Part shown: piece by piece, positions 11,731-24,960 of the stretch
Layout of the letters: each line of letters begins with the position of its first letter
Position numbering within the stretch: position 1 is the first letter of the stretch
Program-made: the position numbers and the translations under genes
Origin: Vespa crabro
Taxonomy: Eukaryota > Arthropoda > Insecta > Hymenoptera > Vespidae
Direction: 5' to 3'
DNA length: 64,000 nucleotides
Assembly (NCBI RefSeq): GCF_910589235.1
Contig: NC_060965.1
Location: 7,884,255 to 7,948,254, forward strand
Notes under the pieces: model-generated
What the model saw: only the letters and a program-made list of their open reading frames with translations
What the model was told of the DNA's origin: nothing
The model's database searches: none

Positions 11731-14291
11731 TATTGTTATTATTGTTATTATTGTTATTATTGTTATTGTTGTTATTGTTGTTATTACTGCTATTATTGTT
11801 GTTGTTATTATTATTTTTATAATTGTTATTGTTATTGTTATTGTTATTGATATTGATATTGTTATTGTTATTATTGTTATTATTGTTATTGTTGTTATTA
11901 TTGTTATTATTGTAATTATTGTTATTATTGTTATTATTGTTATTGATGTTGTTATTACTGTTATTATTGTTATTACTGTTATTATTGTTATTATAGTTAT
12001 TGTTGTTATTGTTGTTATTATTGTTGTTATTTTTGTTATTGTTATTATTGTTATTATTGTTATTATTGTTATTATTGTTATTATTGTTATTATTGTTATT
12101 GTTGTTATTGTTGTTATTACTGCTATTATTGTTGTTGTTTTTATTATTGTTATTATTGTTATTATTGTTGTTATTGTTATTATTGTAATTATTGTTATCA
12201 TTGTTATTATTGTTATTGATGTTGTTATTATTGTTATTATTGTTATTATTGTTATTATTGTTATCATAGTTATTGTTGTTATTGTTGTTATTATTGTTGT
12301 AATTTTTGTTATTGTTATTATTGTTATTATTGTTATTATTGTTATTGTTGTTATTATTGTTATTATCGTTGTTATTGTTATTATTGTGATTATTGTTAAT
12401 ATTGTTATTATTGGTATTGTTATTGTTATTATTGTTATTATTGTTATTATTGTTGTTATTGTTATTATTGTAATTATTGTTATTATTGTTATTATTGTTA
12501 TTGATGTTGTTATTATTGTTATTATTGTAATTATAGTTATTATTGTTATTGTTGTTATTGATGTTGTTATTATTGTTATTATTGTTATTATTGTTATTAT
12601 TGTTGTTATTGTTATTGTTGTTATTATTGTTATTATCGTTAATATTGTTATTATTGCTATTATTGCTATTATTGTTAATATATTTATTGTTGTCATTATT
12701 GTTACTATTGTTGTTATTGTTGTTATTGTTACTATTGTTGTAATTGTTGTTATTGTTATTATTGTTATTATTGTTATTATTGTTATTATTGTTGTTATTG
12801 TTATTGTTATTATTGTTATTATTGTTATTATTGTTACTATTGTTATTGTTATTGTTGTTATTATTGTTATTATCGTTGTTATTGTTATTATTGTTATTTT
12901 TGTTATTATTTTTATTATTGTTATTGTTATTGTTATTGTTATTTTTAATGTTATTGTTATTATTGTTATTATTGCTTTTATTGTTATTGTTGTTATTATT
13001 TTTATTAATGTTATTGTTATTGTTATTGTTATTGTTATTATTGTTATTATTGTTATCATTGTTATTATTGTTGTTATTGTTATTATTGTTATTGTTATTG
13101 TTATTGTTATTGTTATTGTTATTGTTATTATTGTTATTATTGTTATTATTGTTATTGTTGTTATTATTGTTATTATTGTTGTTATTTTTGTTATTGTTAT
13201 TATTGTTATTATTGTTATTATTGTTATTATTGTTATTATTGTTATTGTTGTTATTGTTGTTATTACTGCTATTATTGTTGTTGTTATTATTATTTTTATT
13301 ATTGTTATTGTTATTGTTATTGTTATTGATATTGATATTGTTATTGTTATTATTGTTATTATTGTTATTGTTGTTATTATTGTTATTATGGTAATTATTG
13401 TTATTATTGTTATTATTGTTATTGATGTTGTTATTACTGTTATTATTGTTATTATTGTTATTATTGTTATTATAGTTATTGTTGTTATTGTTGTTATATT
13501 GTTGTTATTTTTGTTATTGTTATTATTGTTATTATTGTTATTATTGTTATTATTGTTATTATAGTTATTATTGTTATTGTTGTTATTGTTGTTATTACTG
13601 CTATTATTGTTGTTGTTATTATTATCTTTATTATTGTTATTGTTATTGTTATTGTTATTGTTATTGTTATTGTTATTATTGCTATTATTGTCATTATTTT
13701 TATTGTTGTTATTATTGTTATTATCGTTAATATTGTTATTATTGCTATTATTGCTATTATTGTTAATATTTTTATTGTTGGTATTATTGTTACTATTCTT
13801 GTTATTGTTATTAATGTTATTATTGTTATTATTGTTATTATTGTTGTTATTGTTGTTATTGTTATTATTGTTATTATTGTTATTATTGTTATTATTGTTG
13901 TTATTGTTATTGTTATTATTGTTATTATTGTTATTATTGTTACTATTGTTATTGTTATTGTTGTTATTATTGTTATTATCGTTGTTATTGTTATTATTGT
14001 TATTTTTGTTATTATTTTTATTATTGTTATTGTTATTGTTATTGTTATTTATAATGTTATTGTTATTATTGTTATTATTGTTATTATTGCTTTTATTGTT
14101 ATTGTTGTTATTATTTTTATTAATGTTATTGTTATTGTTATTTTTATTGTTATTATTGTTATTATTGTTATCATTGTTATTATTGTTGTTATTGTTATTA
14201 TTGTAATTATTATTATTATTGTTATTGATGTTGTTATTATTGTTATTAATGTTATTATTGTTATTATTGTTATTATTGTTATTATTGTTAC
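11731..14291. repeat. P unit, tandem copy 2 (about 2.56 kb)
   Basis: This directly follows copy 1, and the offset between copies equals the unit length, as expected for head-to-tail duplication. H is at 12386, F' near 12940, the one-base loss at 13496-13500 and F near 14044. At its end, TATAGTT and an A module replace the junction that began this copy. Copy 3 (21542-23985) starts with the same junction. Confidence 0.85.
13496..13500. other. Register shift (-1), GTTATATTG type
   Basis: The same one-base loss, inside P copy 2, 2,570 bp after the previous one; the register goes from 2 to 1. Confidence 0.9.
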
Positions 14292-15270
14292 TATTGTTAT
14301 TATAGTTATTGTTGTTATTGTTGTTATTATTGTTGTTATTTTTGTTATTGTTATTATTGTTATTATTGTTATTATTGTTATTGTTGTTATTATTGTTATT
14401 ATTATTATTGTTGTTATTATTGTTGTTATTTTTGATATTGTTATTATTGTTATTATCGTTATTGTTGTTATTATTGTTGTTAGTGTTGTTATTGTTATTA
14501 TTGTTATTGTTGATATTATTGTTATTATCGTTGTTATTGTTATTATTGTGATTATTGTTATTATTGTTATTATTGTTATTATTGTTATTATTGTTATTGT
14601 TATTGTTATTATTGTTATCATTGTTATTATTGTTGTTATTGTTATTATTGTAATTATTATTATTATTGTTATTGATGTTGTTATTATTGTTATTAATGTT
14701 ATTATTGTTATTATTGTTATTATTGTTATTATTGTTACTATTGTTATTATAGTTATTGTTGTTATTGTTGTTATTATTGTTGTTATTTTTGTTATTGTTA
14801 TTATTGTTATTATTGTTATTATTGTTATTGTTGTTATTATTGTTATTATTATTATTGTTGTTATTATTGTTGTTATTTTTGTTATTGTTATTATTGTTAT
14901 TATCGTTATTGTTGTTATTATTGTTGTTAGTGTTGTTATTGTTATTATTGTTATTGTTGATATTATTGTTATTATCGTTGTTATTGTTATTATTGTGATT
15001 ATTGTTATTATTGTTATTATTGTTATTATTGTTATTATTGTTATTGTTATTGTTATTATTGTTATTATTGCTATTATTGTTATTATCGTTATTATTATTA
15101 TTATTGCTATTATTGTTATCTTTGATATTATTTTTATTAATGTTATTGTTATTGTTATTGTTATTGTTATTATTGTTATTATTGTTATTATTGTTATAAT
15201 TATTGTTATTGTTATTGTTATTATTGTTATTATTGTTATTATTGTAATTATTGTTGTTATTGTTATTATT
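14292..15270. repeat. A-A-B block, 447-bp A doublet (copy 2)
   Basis: A modules start at 14309 and 14756 and the B marker is at 15117. It matches 5231-6180 at offset 9,073. The first A has a private GATATTG near 14434, and the spacer between doublets carries TTATCATTG near 14617, which the 5.2-kb copy lacks and the 24.0-kb copy has. Confidence 0.85.
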
Positions 15271-16376
15271 GTAATTATTGTTATTATTGTTATTATTGTT
15301 ATTGATGTTGTTTTTATTGTTATTAATGTTATTATTGTTATTATTGTTATTATTGTTATTATTGTTACTATTGTTATTATAGTTATTGTTGTTATTGTTG
15401 TTATTATTGTTGTTATTTTTGTTATTGTTATTATTGTTATTATTGTTATTATTGTTATTGTTGTTATTATTGTTATTATTATTATTGTTGTTATTATAGT
15501 TGTTATTTTTGTTATTGTTATTATTGTTATTATTGTTATTATTGTTGTTATTGTTATTGTTATTATTGTTATTATTGTTATTATTGTTATTATTGTTGTT
15601 ATTGTTATTATTGTAATTATTGTTATTATTGTTATTATTGTTATTATTGTTATTATTATTATTTTTGTTATTATTGTTGTTATTTTTGTTATTGTTATTA
15701 TTGTTATTATTGTTATTGTTGTTATTATTGTTGTTAGTGTTGTTATTGTTATTATTGTTATTGTTGTTATTATTGTTATTATCGTTGTTATTGTTATTAT
15801 TGTGATTATTGTTATTATTGTTGTTATTGTTATTATTGTAATTATTGTTATTATTGTTATTATTGTTATTGTTATTGTTATTGTTATTGTTATTGTTATT
15901 ATTGTTATTATTGTTATTATTGTTATTGTTGTTATTATTGTTATTATTGTTATTATTGTTATTATAGTTATTGTTGTTATTGTTCTTATTATTGTTGTAA
16001 TTTTTGTTATTGTTATTATTGTTATTATCGTTATTATTATTATTATTGCTATTATTGTTATCTTTGATATTATTTTTATTAATGTTATTGTTATTGTTAT
16101 TGTTATTGTTATTATTGTTATTATTGTTATTATTGTTATTATTGTTGTTATTGTTATTATTGTAATTATTGTTATTATTGTTATTATTGTTATTATTATT
16201 ATTTTTGTTATTATTGTTGTTATTTTTGTTATTGTTATTATTGTTATTATTGTTATTGGTGTTATTATTGTTGTGAGTGTTGTTATTGTTATTATTTTTA
16301 TCATTGTTATTATTGTTGTTATCGTTGTTATTGTTATTATTGTGATTATTGTTATTATTGTTATTATTGTTATTAT
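15271..16376. repeat. C-D block followed by an H/B/K mosaic
   Basis: C starts near 15387, with a private TATAGTTG near 15497 inside it. D runs 15620-15805. A shortened E then jumps to an H start (GTAATTTTTG near 15998) and almost at once into B (TATCTTTGATATTA at 16059), a GTAATT block and K (GGTGTTATT at 16258, GTGAGTGTTG at 16273). The H-to-B switch within about 30 bp looks like a recombination joint. Confidence 0.65.
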
Positions 16377-16596
16377 TGTTATTGTTATTGTTATTATTGT
16401 TATTATTCTTGTTGTTATTATTTTTATTATTGTTATTATTGTTATTATTGTTATTATTTTTATTGTTGTTATTATTGTTATTATCGTTGTTATTGTTATT
16501 ATTGTGATTATTGTTATGATTGTTATTATTGTTATTGTTATTGTTATTATTGTTATTATTGTTATTATTGTTATTATTGTAATTATTGTTGTTATT

Positions 16597-16602
16597 GTTT
16601 TA
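16597..16602. other. Register shift (-1), GTTTTATTG type
   Basis: Counterpart of 1503 in the 16.4-18.4 kb duplicate; the register goes from 1 to 0. Confidence 0.9.
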
Positions 16603-18047
16603 TTGTAATTATTGTTATTATTGTTATTATTGTTATTGATGTTGTTTTTATTGTTATTAATGTTATTATTGTTATTATTGTTATTATTGTTATTATTGTT
16701 ACTATTGTTATTATAGTTATTGTTGTTATTGTTGTTATTATTGTTGTTATTTTTGTTATTGTTATTATTGTTATTATTGTTATTATTGTTATTGTTGTTA
16801 TTATTGTTATTATTATTATTGTTGTTATTATTGTTGTTATTTTTGTTATTGTTATTATTGTTATTATTGTTATTATTGTTGTTATTGTTATTGTTATTAT
16901 TGTTATTATTGTTATTATTGTTATTATTGTTGTTATTGTTATTATTGTAATTATTGTTATTATTGTTATTATTGTTATTATTGTTATTATTATTATTTTT
17001 GTTATTATTGTTGTTATTTTTGTTATTGTTATTATTGTTATTATTGTTATTGTTGTTATTATTGTTGTTAGTGTTGTTATTGTTATTATTGTTATTGTTG
17101 TTATTATTGTTATTATCGTTGTTATTGTTATTATTGTGATTATTGTTATTATTGTTATTATTGTTATTATTGTTGTTATTGTTATTATTGTAATTATTGT
17201 TATTATTGTTATTATTGTTATTGTTATTGTTATTGTTATTGTTATTGTTATTATTGTTATTATTGTTATTATTGTTATTGTTGTTATTATTGTTATTATC
17301 GTTAATATTGTTATTACTGTTATTATTGTTATTATTGTTATTATTCTTGTTGTTATTATTTTTATTATTGTTATTATTGTTATTATTGTTATTATTTTTA
17401 TTGTTGTTATTATTGTTATTATCGTTGTTATTGTTATTATTGTGATCATTGTTATGATTGTTATTATTGTTATTGTTATTGTTATTATTGTTATTATTGT
17501 TATTATTGTAATTATTGTTGTTATTGTTATTATTGTAATTATTGTTATTATTGTTATTATTGTTATTGATGTTGTTATTACTGTTATTATTGTTATTACT
17601 GTTATTATTGTTATTATAGTTATTGTTGTTATTGTTGTTATTATTGTTGTTATTTTTGTTATTGTTATTATTGTTATTATTGTTATTATTGTTATTATTG
17701 TTATTATTGTTATTGTTGTTATTATTGTTATTATTGTTTTTGTTTTTATTATTGTTGTTATTGTTGTTATTGTTATTATTGTTATTATTGTAATTATTGT
17801 TATTATTGTTATTATTGTTATTATTGTTATTATTGTTATTGTTGTTATTGTTGTTATCATTGCTATTATTGTTATTGTTGTTATTATTTTTATTATTGTT
17901 ATTGTTATTGTTATTGTTATTGTTATTATTGTTATTATTGTTATTATTGTTATTGTTGTTATTTTTGTCATTATCGTTAATATTGTTATTATTGTTATTA
18001 TTGTTATTATTGTTATTATTGTTGTTGTTATTATTATTTTTATTATT

Positions 18048-18052
18048 GTATT
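18048..18052. other. Register shift (-1), GTATTG type
   Basis: Counterpart of 2948 in the 16.4-18.4 kb duplicate; the register goes from 0 to 2. Confidence 0.9.
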
Positions 18053-18180
18053 GTTATTGTTATTGTTATTGTTATTATTGTTATTATTGTTATTATTGTT
18101 ATTGTTGTTATTATTGTCATTATCGTTAATATTGTTATTATTGTTATTATTGTTATTATTGTTATTATTGTTGTTGTTGT

Positions 18181-18780
18181 TATTGTTGTTATTGTTGTTA
18201 TTATTGTTGTAATTTTTGTTATTGTTATTATTGTTATTATTGTTATTATTGTTATTGTTGTTATTATTGTTATTATCGTTGTTATTGTTATTATTGTGAT
18301 TATTGTTAATATTGTTATTATTGGTATTGTTATTGTTATTATTGTTATTATTGTTATTATTGTTGTTATTGTTATTATTGTAATTATTGTTATTATTGTT
18401 ATTATTGTTATTGATGTTGTTATTATTGTTATTATTGTTGTTATTGTTATTATTGTAATTATTGTTATCATTGTTATTATTGTTATTGATGTTGTTATTA
18501 TTGTTATTATTGTTATTATTGTTATTATTGTTATTATAGTTATTGTTGTTATTGTTGTTATTATTGTTGTAATTTTTGTTATTGTTATTATTGTTATTAT
18601 TGTTATTATTGTTATTGTTGTTATTATTGTTATTATCGTTGTTATTGTTATTATTGTGATTATTGTTAATATTGTTATTATTGGTATTGTTATTGTTATT
18701 ATTGTTATTATTGTTATTATTGTTGTTATTGTTATTATTGTAATTATTGTTATTATTGTTATTATTGTTATTGATGTTGT
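18181..18780. repeat. H pair with 360-bp period (copy 1)
   Basis: GTAATTTTTG at 18209 and 18569 and GTGATTATTGTTAATATTG at 18296 and 18656 give a 360-bp period. The spacer holds a GTAATTATTGTTATCATTG block. The pair is repeated as a whole at 19246-19845, offset 1,065. Confidence 0.8.
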
Positions 18781-19245
18781 TATTACTGTTATTATTGTTA
18801 TTACTGTTATTATTGTTATTATAGTTATTGTTGTTATTGTTGTTATTATTGTTGTTATTTTTGTTATTGTTATTATTGTTATTATTGTTATTATTGTTAT
18901 TATTGTTATTATTGTTATTGTTGTTATTATTGTTATTATTGTTTTTGTTTTTATTATTGTTGTTATTGTTGTTATTGTTATTATTGTTATTATTGTAATT
19001 ATTGTTATTATTGTTATTATTGTTATTATTGTTATTATTGTTATTGTTGTTATTGTTGTTATTATTGCTATTATTGTTATTGTTGTTATTATTTTTATTA
19101 TTGTTATTGTTATTGTTATTGTTATTGTTATTATTGTTATTATTGTTATTATTGTTATTATTGTTATTTTTGTCATTATCGTTAATATTGTTATTATTGT
19201 TATTATTGTTATTATTGTTATTATTGTTATTATTGTTGTTGTTGT
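18781..19245. repeat. J module between the two H pairs
   Basis: It carries the TTACTGTTATT pair, TATAGTT and GTTTTTGTTTTTATT at 18941, then GTCATTATCGTTAATATTG near 19173. It corresponds to 17578-18000 and to 2470-2890. Confidence 0.7.
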
Positions 19246-19845
19246 TATTGTTGTTATTGTTGTTATTATTGTTGTAATTTTTGTTATTGTTATTATTGTT
19301 ATTATTGTTATTATTGTTATTGTTGTTATTATTGTTATTATCGTTGTTATTGTTATTATTGTGATTATTGTTAATATTGTTATTATTGGTATTGTTATTG
19401 TTATTATTGTTATTATTGTTATTATTGTTGTTATTGTTATTATTGTAATTATTGTTATTATTGTTATTATTGTTATTGATGTTGTTATTATTGTTATTAT
19501 TGTTGTTATTGTTATTATTGTAATTATTGTTATCATTGTTATTATTGTTATTGATGTTGTTATTATTGTTATTATTGTTATTATTGTTATTATTGTTATT
19601 ATAGTTATTGTTGTTATTGTTGTTATTATTGTTGTAATTTTTGTTATTGTTATTATTGTTATTATTGTTATTATTGTTATTGTTGTTATTATTGTTATTA
19701 TCGTTGTTATTGTTATTATTGTGATTATTGTTAATATTGTTATTATTGGTATTGTTATTGTTATTATTGTTATTATTGTTATTATTGTTGTTATTGTTAT
19801 TATTGTAATTATTGTTATTATTGTTATTATTGTTATTGATGTTGT
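19246..19845. repeat. H pair with 360-bp period (copy 2)
   Basis: GTAATTTTTG at 19274 and 19634 and GTGATTATTG at 19361 and 19721 reproduce the 18.2-kb pair at a constant 1,065-bp offset. The two pairs plus the J module between them form one local duplication of an H-H-J unit. Confidence 0.8.
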
Positions 19846-20542
19846 TATTATTGTTATTATTGTAATTATAGTTATTATTGTTATTGTTGTTATTGATGTT
19901 GTTATTATTGTTATTATTGTTATTATTGTTATTATTGTTATTATTGTTATTGTTGTTATTGTTGTTATTATTGCTATTATTGTTGTTGTTATTAATATTT
20001 TTATTATTGTTATTGTTATTGTTATTGTTATTGTTATTGTTATTGTTATTGTTATTGTTATTATTGTTATTATTGTTATTATTGTTACTATTGTTATTGT
20101 TATTGTTGTTATTATTGTTATTATCGTTGTTATTGTTATTATTGTTATTTTTGTTATTATTTTTATTATTGTTATTGTTATTGTTATTGTTATTTTTAAT
20201 GTTATTGTTATTATTGTTATTATTGCTTTTATTGTTATTGTTGTTATTATTTTTATTAATGTTATTGTTATTGTTATTGTTATTGTTATTATTGTTATTA
20301 TTGTTATCATTGTTATTATTGTTGTTATTGTTATTATTGTTATTGTTATTGTTATTGTTATTGTTATTGTTATTGTTATTATTGTTATTATTGTTATTAT
20401 TGTTATTGTTGTTATTATTGTTATTATTGTTGTTATTTTTGTTATTGTTATTATTGTTATTATTGTTATTATTGTTATTATTGTTATTATTGTTATTGTT
20501 GTTATTGTTGTTATTACTGCTATTATTGTTGTTGTTATTATT

Positions 20543-20551
20543 ATTTTTTTA
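20543..20551. other. Register shift (-1), seen only here
   Basis: An A is lost between TTT and TT, leaving eight T in a row where sister copies (10.72, 13.30, 22.99 kb) have TTTTTATTATTG. The register goes from 2 to 1. It is either a young mutation or a homopolymer sequencing error. Confidence 0.8.
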
Positions 20552-20745
20552 TTGTTATTGTTATTGTTATTGTTATTGATATTGATATTGTTATTGTTAT
20601 TATTGTTATTATTGTTATTGTTGTTATTATTGTTATTATGGTAATTATTGTTATTATTGTTATTATTGTTATTGATGTTGTTATTACTGTTATTATTGTT
20701 ATTACTGTTATTATTGTTATTATAGTTATTGTTGTTATTGTTGTT

Positions 20746-20750
20746 ATATT
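20746..20750. other. Register shift (-1), GTTATATTG type
   Basis: The same one-base loss as at 13496, 7,250 bp downstream; the register goes from 1 to 0. Confidence 0.9.
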
Positions 20751-21541
20751 GTTGTTATTTTTGTTATTGTTATTATTGTTATTATTGTTATTATTGTTAT
20801 TATTGTTATTATAGTTATTATTGTTATTGTTGTTATTGTTGTTATTACTGCTATTATTGTTGTTGTTATTATTATCTTTATTATTGTTATTGTTATTGTT
20901 ATTGTTATTGTTATTGTTATTGTTATTATTGCTATTATTGTCATTATTTTTATTGTTGTTATTATTGTTATTATCGTTAATATTGTTATTATTGCTATTA
21001 TTGCTATTATTGTTAATATTTTTATTGTTGGTATTATTGTTACTATTCTTGTTATTGTTATTAATGTTATTATTGTTATTATTGTTATTATTGTTGTTAT
21101 TGTTGTTATTGTTATTATTGTTATTATTGTTATTATTGTTATTATTGTTGTTATTGTTAATGTTATTATTGTTATTATTGTTATTATTGTTACTATTGTT
21201 ATTGTTATTGTTGTTATTATTGTTATTATCGTTGTTATTGTTATTATTGTTATTTTTGTTATTATTTTTATTATTGTTATTGTTATTGTTATTGTTATTT
21301 ATAATGTTATTGTTATTATTGTTATTATTGTTATTATTGCTTTTATTGTTATTGTTGTTATTATTTTTATTAATGTTATTGTTATTGTTATTGTTATTGT
21401 TATTATTGTTATTATTGTTATCATTGTTATTATTGTTGTTATTGTTATTATTGTAATTATTATTATTATTGTTATTGATGTTGTTATTATTGTTATTAAT
21501 GTTATTATTGTTATTATTGTTATTATTGTTATTATTGTTAC

Positions 21542-23985
21542 TATTGTTATTATTGTTATTATTGTTATTATTGTTATTGTTGTTATTGTTGTTATTACTG
21601 CTATTATTGTTGTTGTTATTATTATTTTTATAATTGTTATTGTTATTGTTATTGTTATTGATATTGATATTGTTATTGTTATTATTGTTATTATTGTTAT
21701 TGTTGTTATTATTGTTATTATTGTAATTATTGTTATTATTGTTATTATTGTTATTGATGTTGTTATTACTGTTATTATTGTTATTACTGTTATTATTGTT
21801 ATTATAGTTATTGTTGTTATTGTTGTTATTATTGTTGTTATTTTTGTTATTGTTATTATTGTTATTATTGTTATTATTGTTATTATTGTTATTATTGTTA
21901 TTATTGTTATTGTTGTTATTGTTGTTATTACTGCTATTATTGTTGTTGTTTTTATTATTGTTATTATTGTTATTATTGTTGTTATTGTTATTATTGTAAT
22001 TATTGTTATCATTGTTATTATTGTTATTGATGTTGTTATTATTGTTATTATTGTTATTATTGTTATTATTGTTATTATAGTTATTGTTGTTATTGTTGTT
22101 ATTATTGTTGTAATTTTTGTTATTGTTATTATTGTTATTATTGTTATTATTGTTATTGTTGTTATTATTGTTATTATCGTTGTTATTGTTATTATTGTGA
22201 TTATTGTTAATATTGTTATTATTGGTATTGTTATTGTTATTATTGTTATTATTGTTATTATTGTTGTTATTGTAATTATAGTTATTATTGTTATTGTTGT
22301 TATTGATGTTGTTATTATTGTTATTATTGTTATTATTGTTATTATTGTTGTTATTGTTATTGTTGTTATTATTGTTATTATCGTTAATATTGTTATTATT
22401 GCTATTATTGCTATTATTGTAAATATATTTATTGTTGTCATTATTGTTACTATTGTTGTTATTGTTGTTATTGTTACTATTGTTGTAATTGTTGTTATTG
22501 TTATTATTGTTATTATTGTTATTATTGTTATTATTGTTGTTATTGTTATTGTTATTATTGTTATTATTGTTATTATTGTTACTATTGTTATTGTTATTGT
22601 TGTTATTATTGTTATTATCGTTGTTATTGTTATTATTGTTATTTTTGTTATTATTTTTATTATTGTTATTGTTATTGTTATTGTTATTTTTAATGTTATT
22701 GTTATTATTGTTATTATTGCTTTTATTGTTATTGTTGTTATTATTTTTATTAATGTTATTGTTATTGTTATTGTTATTGTTATTATTGTTATTATTGTTA
22801 TCATTGTTATTATTGTTGTTATTGTTATTATTGTTATTGTTATTGTTATTGTTATTGTTATTGTTATTGTTATTATTGTTATTATTGTTATTATTGTTAT
22901 TGTTGTTATTATTGTTATTATTGTTGTTATTTTTGTTATTGTTGTTATTGTTGTTATTACTGCTATTATTGTTGTTGTTATTATTATTTTTATTATTGTT
23001 ATTGTTATTGTTATTGTTATTGATATTGATATTGTTATTGTTATTATTGTTATTATTGTTATTGTTGTTATTATTGTTATTATGGTAATTATTGTTATTA
23101 TTGTTATTATTGTTATTGATGTTGTTATTACTGTTATTATTGTTATTACTGTTATTATTGTTATTATAGTTATTGTTGTTATTGTTGTTATATTGTTGTT
23201 ATTTTTGTTATTGTTATTATTGTTATTATTGTTATTATTGTTATTATTGTTATTATAGTTATTATTGTTATTGTTGTTATTGTTGTTATTACTGCTATTA
23301 TTGTTGTTGTTATTATTATCTTTATTATTGTTATTGTTATTGTTATTGTTATTGTTATTGTTATTGTTATTATTGCTATTATTGTCATTATTTTTATTGT
23401 TGTTATTATTGTTATTATCGTTAATATTGTTATTATTGCTATTATTGCTATTATTGTTAATATTTTTATTGTTGGTATTATTGTTACTATTCTTGTTATT
23501 GTTATTAATGTTATTATTGTTATTATTGTTATTATTGTTGTTATTGTTGTTATTGTTATTATTGTTATTATTGTTATTATTGTTATTATTGTTGTTATTG
23601 TTATTGTTATTATTGTTATTATTGTTATTATTGTTACTATTGTTATTGTTATTGTTGTTATTATTGTTATTATCGTTGTTATTGTTATTATTGTTATTTT
23701 TGTTATTATTTTTATTATTGTTATTGTTATTGTTATTGTTATTTATAATGTTATTGTTATTATTGTTATTATTGTTATTATTGCTTTTATTGTTATTGTT
23801 GTTATTATTTTTATTAATGTTATTGTTATTGTTATTGTTATTGTTATTATTGTTATTATTGTTATCATTGTTATTATTGTTGTTATTGTTATTATTGTAA
23901 TTATTATTATTATTGTTATTGATGTTGTTATTATTGTTATTAATGTTATTATTGTTATTATTGTTATTATTGTTATTATTGTTAC
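21542..23985. repeat. P unit, copy 3 (about 2.44 kb)
   Basis: This follows 19846-21541 head to tail (marker offset 2,444) and matches copy 2 at offset about 9,811. H is at 22197, F' near 22684, the one-base loss at 23190-23194 and F near 23738. It is shorter than copies 1 and 2; one missing stretch lies just after H, near 22270, and another near 22940, where one run of units is gone. A private GTAAATATATTT lies near 22419. Confidence 0.85.
23190..23194. other. Register shift (-1), GTTATATTG type
   Basis: The same one-base loss, inside P copy 3, 2,444 bp after the previous one; the register goes from 0 to 2. Confidence 0.9.
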
Positions 23986-24960
23986 TATTGTTATTATAGT
24001 TATTGTTGTTATTGTTGTTATTATTGTTGTTATTTTTGTTATTGTTATTATTGTTATTATTGTTATTATTGTTATTGTTGTTATTATTGTTATTATTATT
24101 ATTGTTGTTATTATTGTTGTTATTTTTGTTATTGTTATTATTGTTATTATCGTTATTGTTGTTATTATTGTTGTTAGTGTTGTTATTGTTATTATTGTTA
24201 TTGTTGATATTATTGTTATTATCGTTGTTATTGTTATTATTGTGATTATTGTTATTATTGTTATTATTGTTATTATTGTTATTATTGTTATTGTTATTGT
24301 TATTATTGTTATCATTGTTATTATTGTTGTTATTGTTATTATTGTAATTATTATTATTATTGTTATTGATGTTGTTATTATTGTTATTATTGTTATTATT
24401 GTTATTATTGTTATTATTGTTATTATTGTTACTATTGTTATTATAGTTATTGTTGTTATTGTTGTTATTATTGTTGTTATTTTTGTTATTGTTATTATTG
24501 TTATTATTGTTATTATTGTTATTGTTGTTATTATTGTTATTATTATTATTGTTGTTATTATTGTTGTTATTTTTGTTATTGTTATTATTGTTATTATCGT
24601 TATTGTTGTTATTATTGTTGTTAGTGTTGTTATTGTTATTATTGTTATTGTTGATATTATTGTTATTATCGTTGTTATTGTTATTATTGTGATTATTGTT
24701 ATTATTGTTATTATTGTTATTATTGTTATTGTTATTGTTATTATTGTTATTATTGTTATTATTGTTATTATCGTTATTATTATTATTATTGCTATTATTG
24801 TTATCTTTGATATTATTTTTATTAATGTTATTGTTATTGTTATTGTTATTGTTATTATTGTTATTATTGTTATTATTGTTATAATTATTGTTATTGTTAT
24901 TGTTATTATTGTTATTATTGTTATTATTGTAATTATTGTTGTTATTGTTATTATTGTAAT
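23986..24960. repeat. A-A-B block, 447-bp A doublet (copy 3)
   Basis: A modules start at 24003 and 24450 and the B marker is at 24802. It matches 14292-15270 at offset 9,694. The spacer has TTATTATTG where the two earlier blocks have TTATTAATG. Confidence 0.85.

Larger units (their letters stand above)
16377..18375. repeat. Copy of 1283-3280 (about 2.0 kb, offset about 15.1 kb)
   Basis: Shared rare variants in the same order: TTCTTG at 16408, the GTTTTATTG one-base loss at 16597, C from 16720, D from 16954, TGATCA at 17443-17448, J at 17736, the GTATTG one-base loss at 18048 and H at 18296. The offset drifts between 15,094 and 15,109 through small whole-triplet gains and losses. Part of it is present a third time at 25.27-26.28 kb. 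Confidence 0.85.
19846..21541. repeat. P-unit end: F' then F modules
   Basis: F' marker near 20190 and F marker near 21294, with one-base losses at 20543-20551 (found only here) and at 20746-20750. It matches 12.6-14.29 kb at offset about 7,250. It ends at the same CTATTGTTATTATTG junction (C at 21541) that separates P copies at 11730. Confidence 0.8.
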
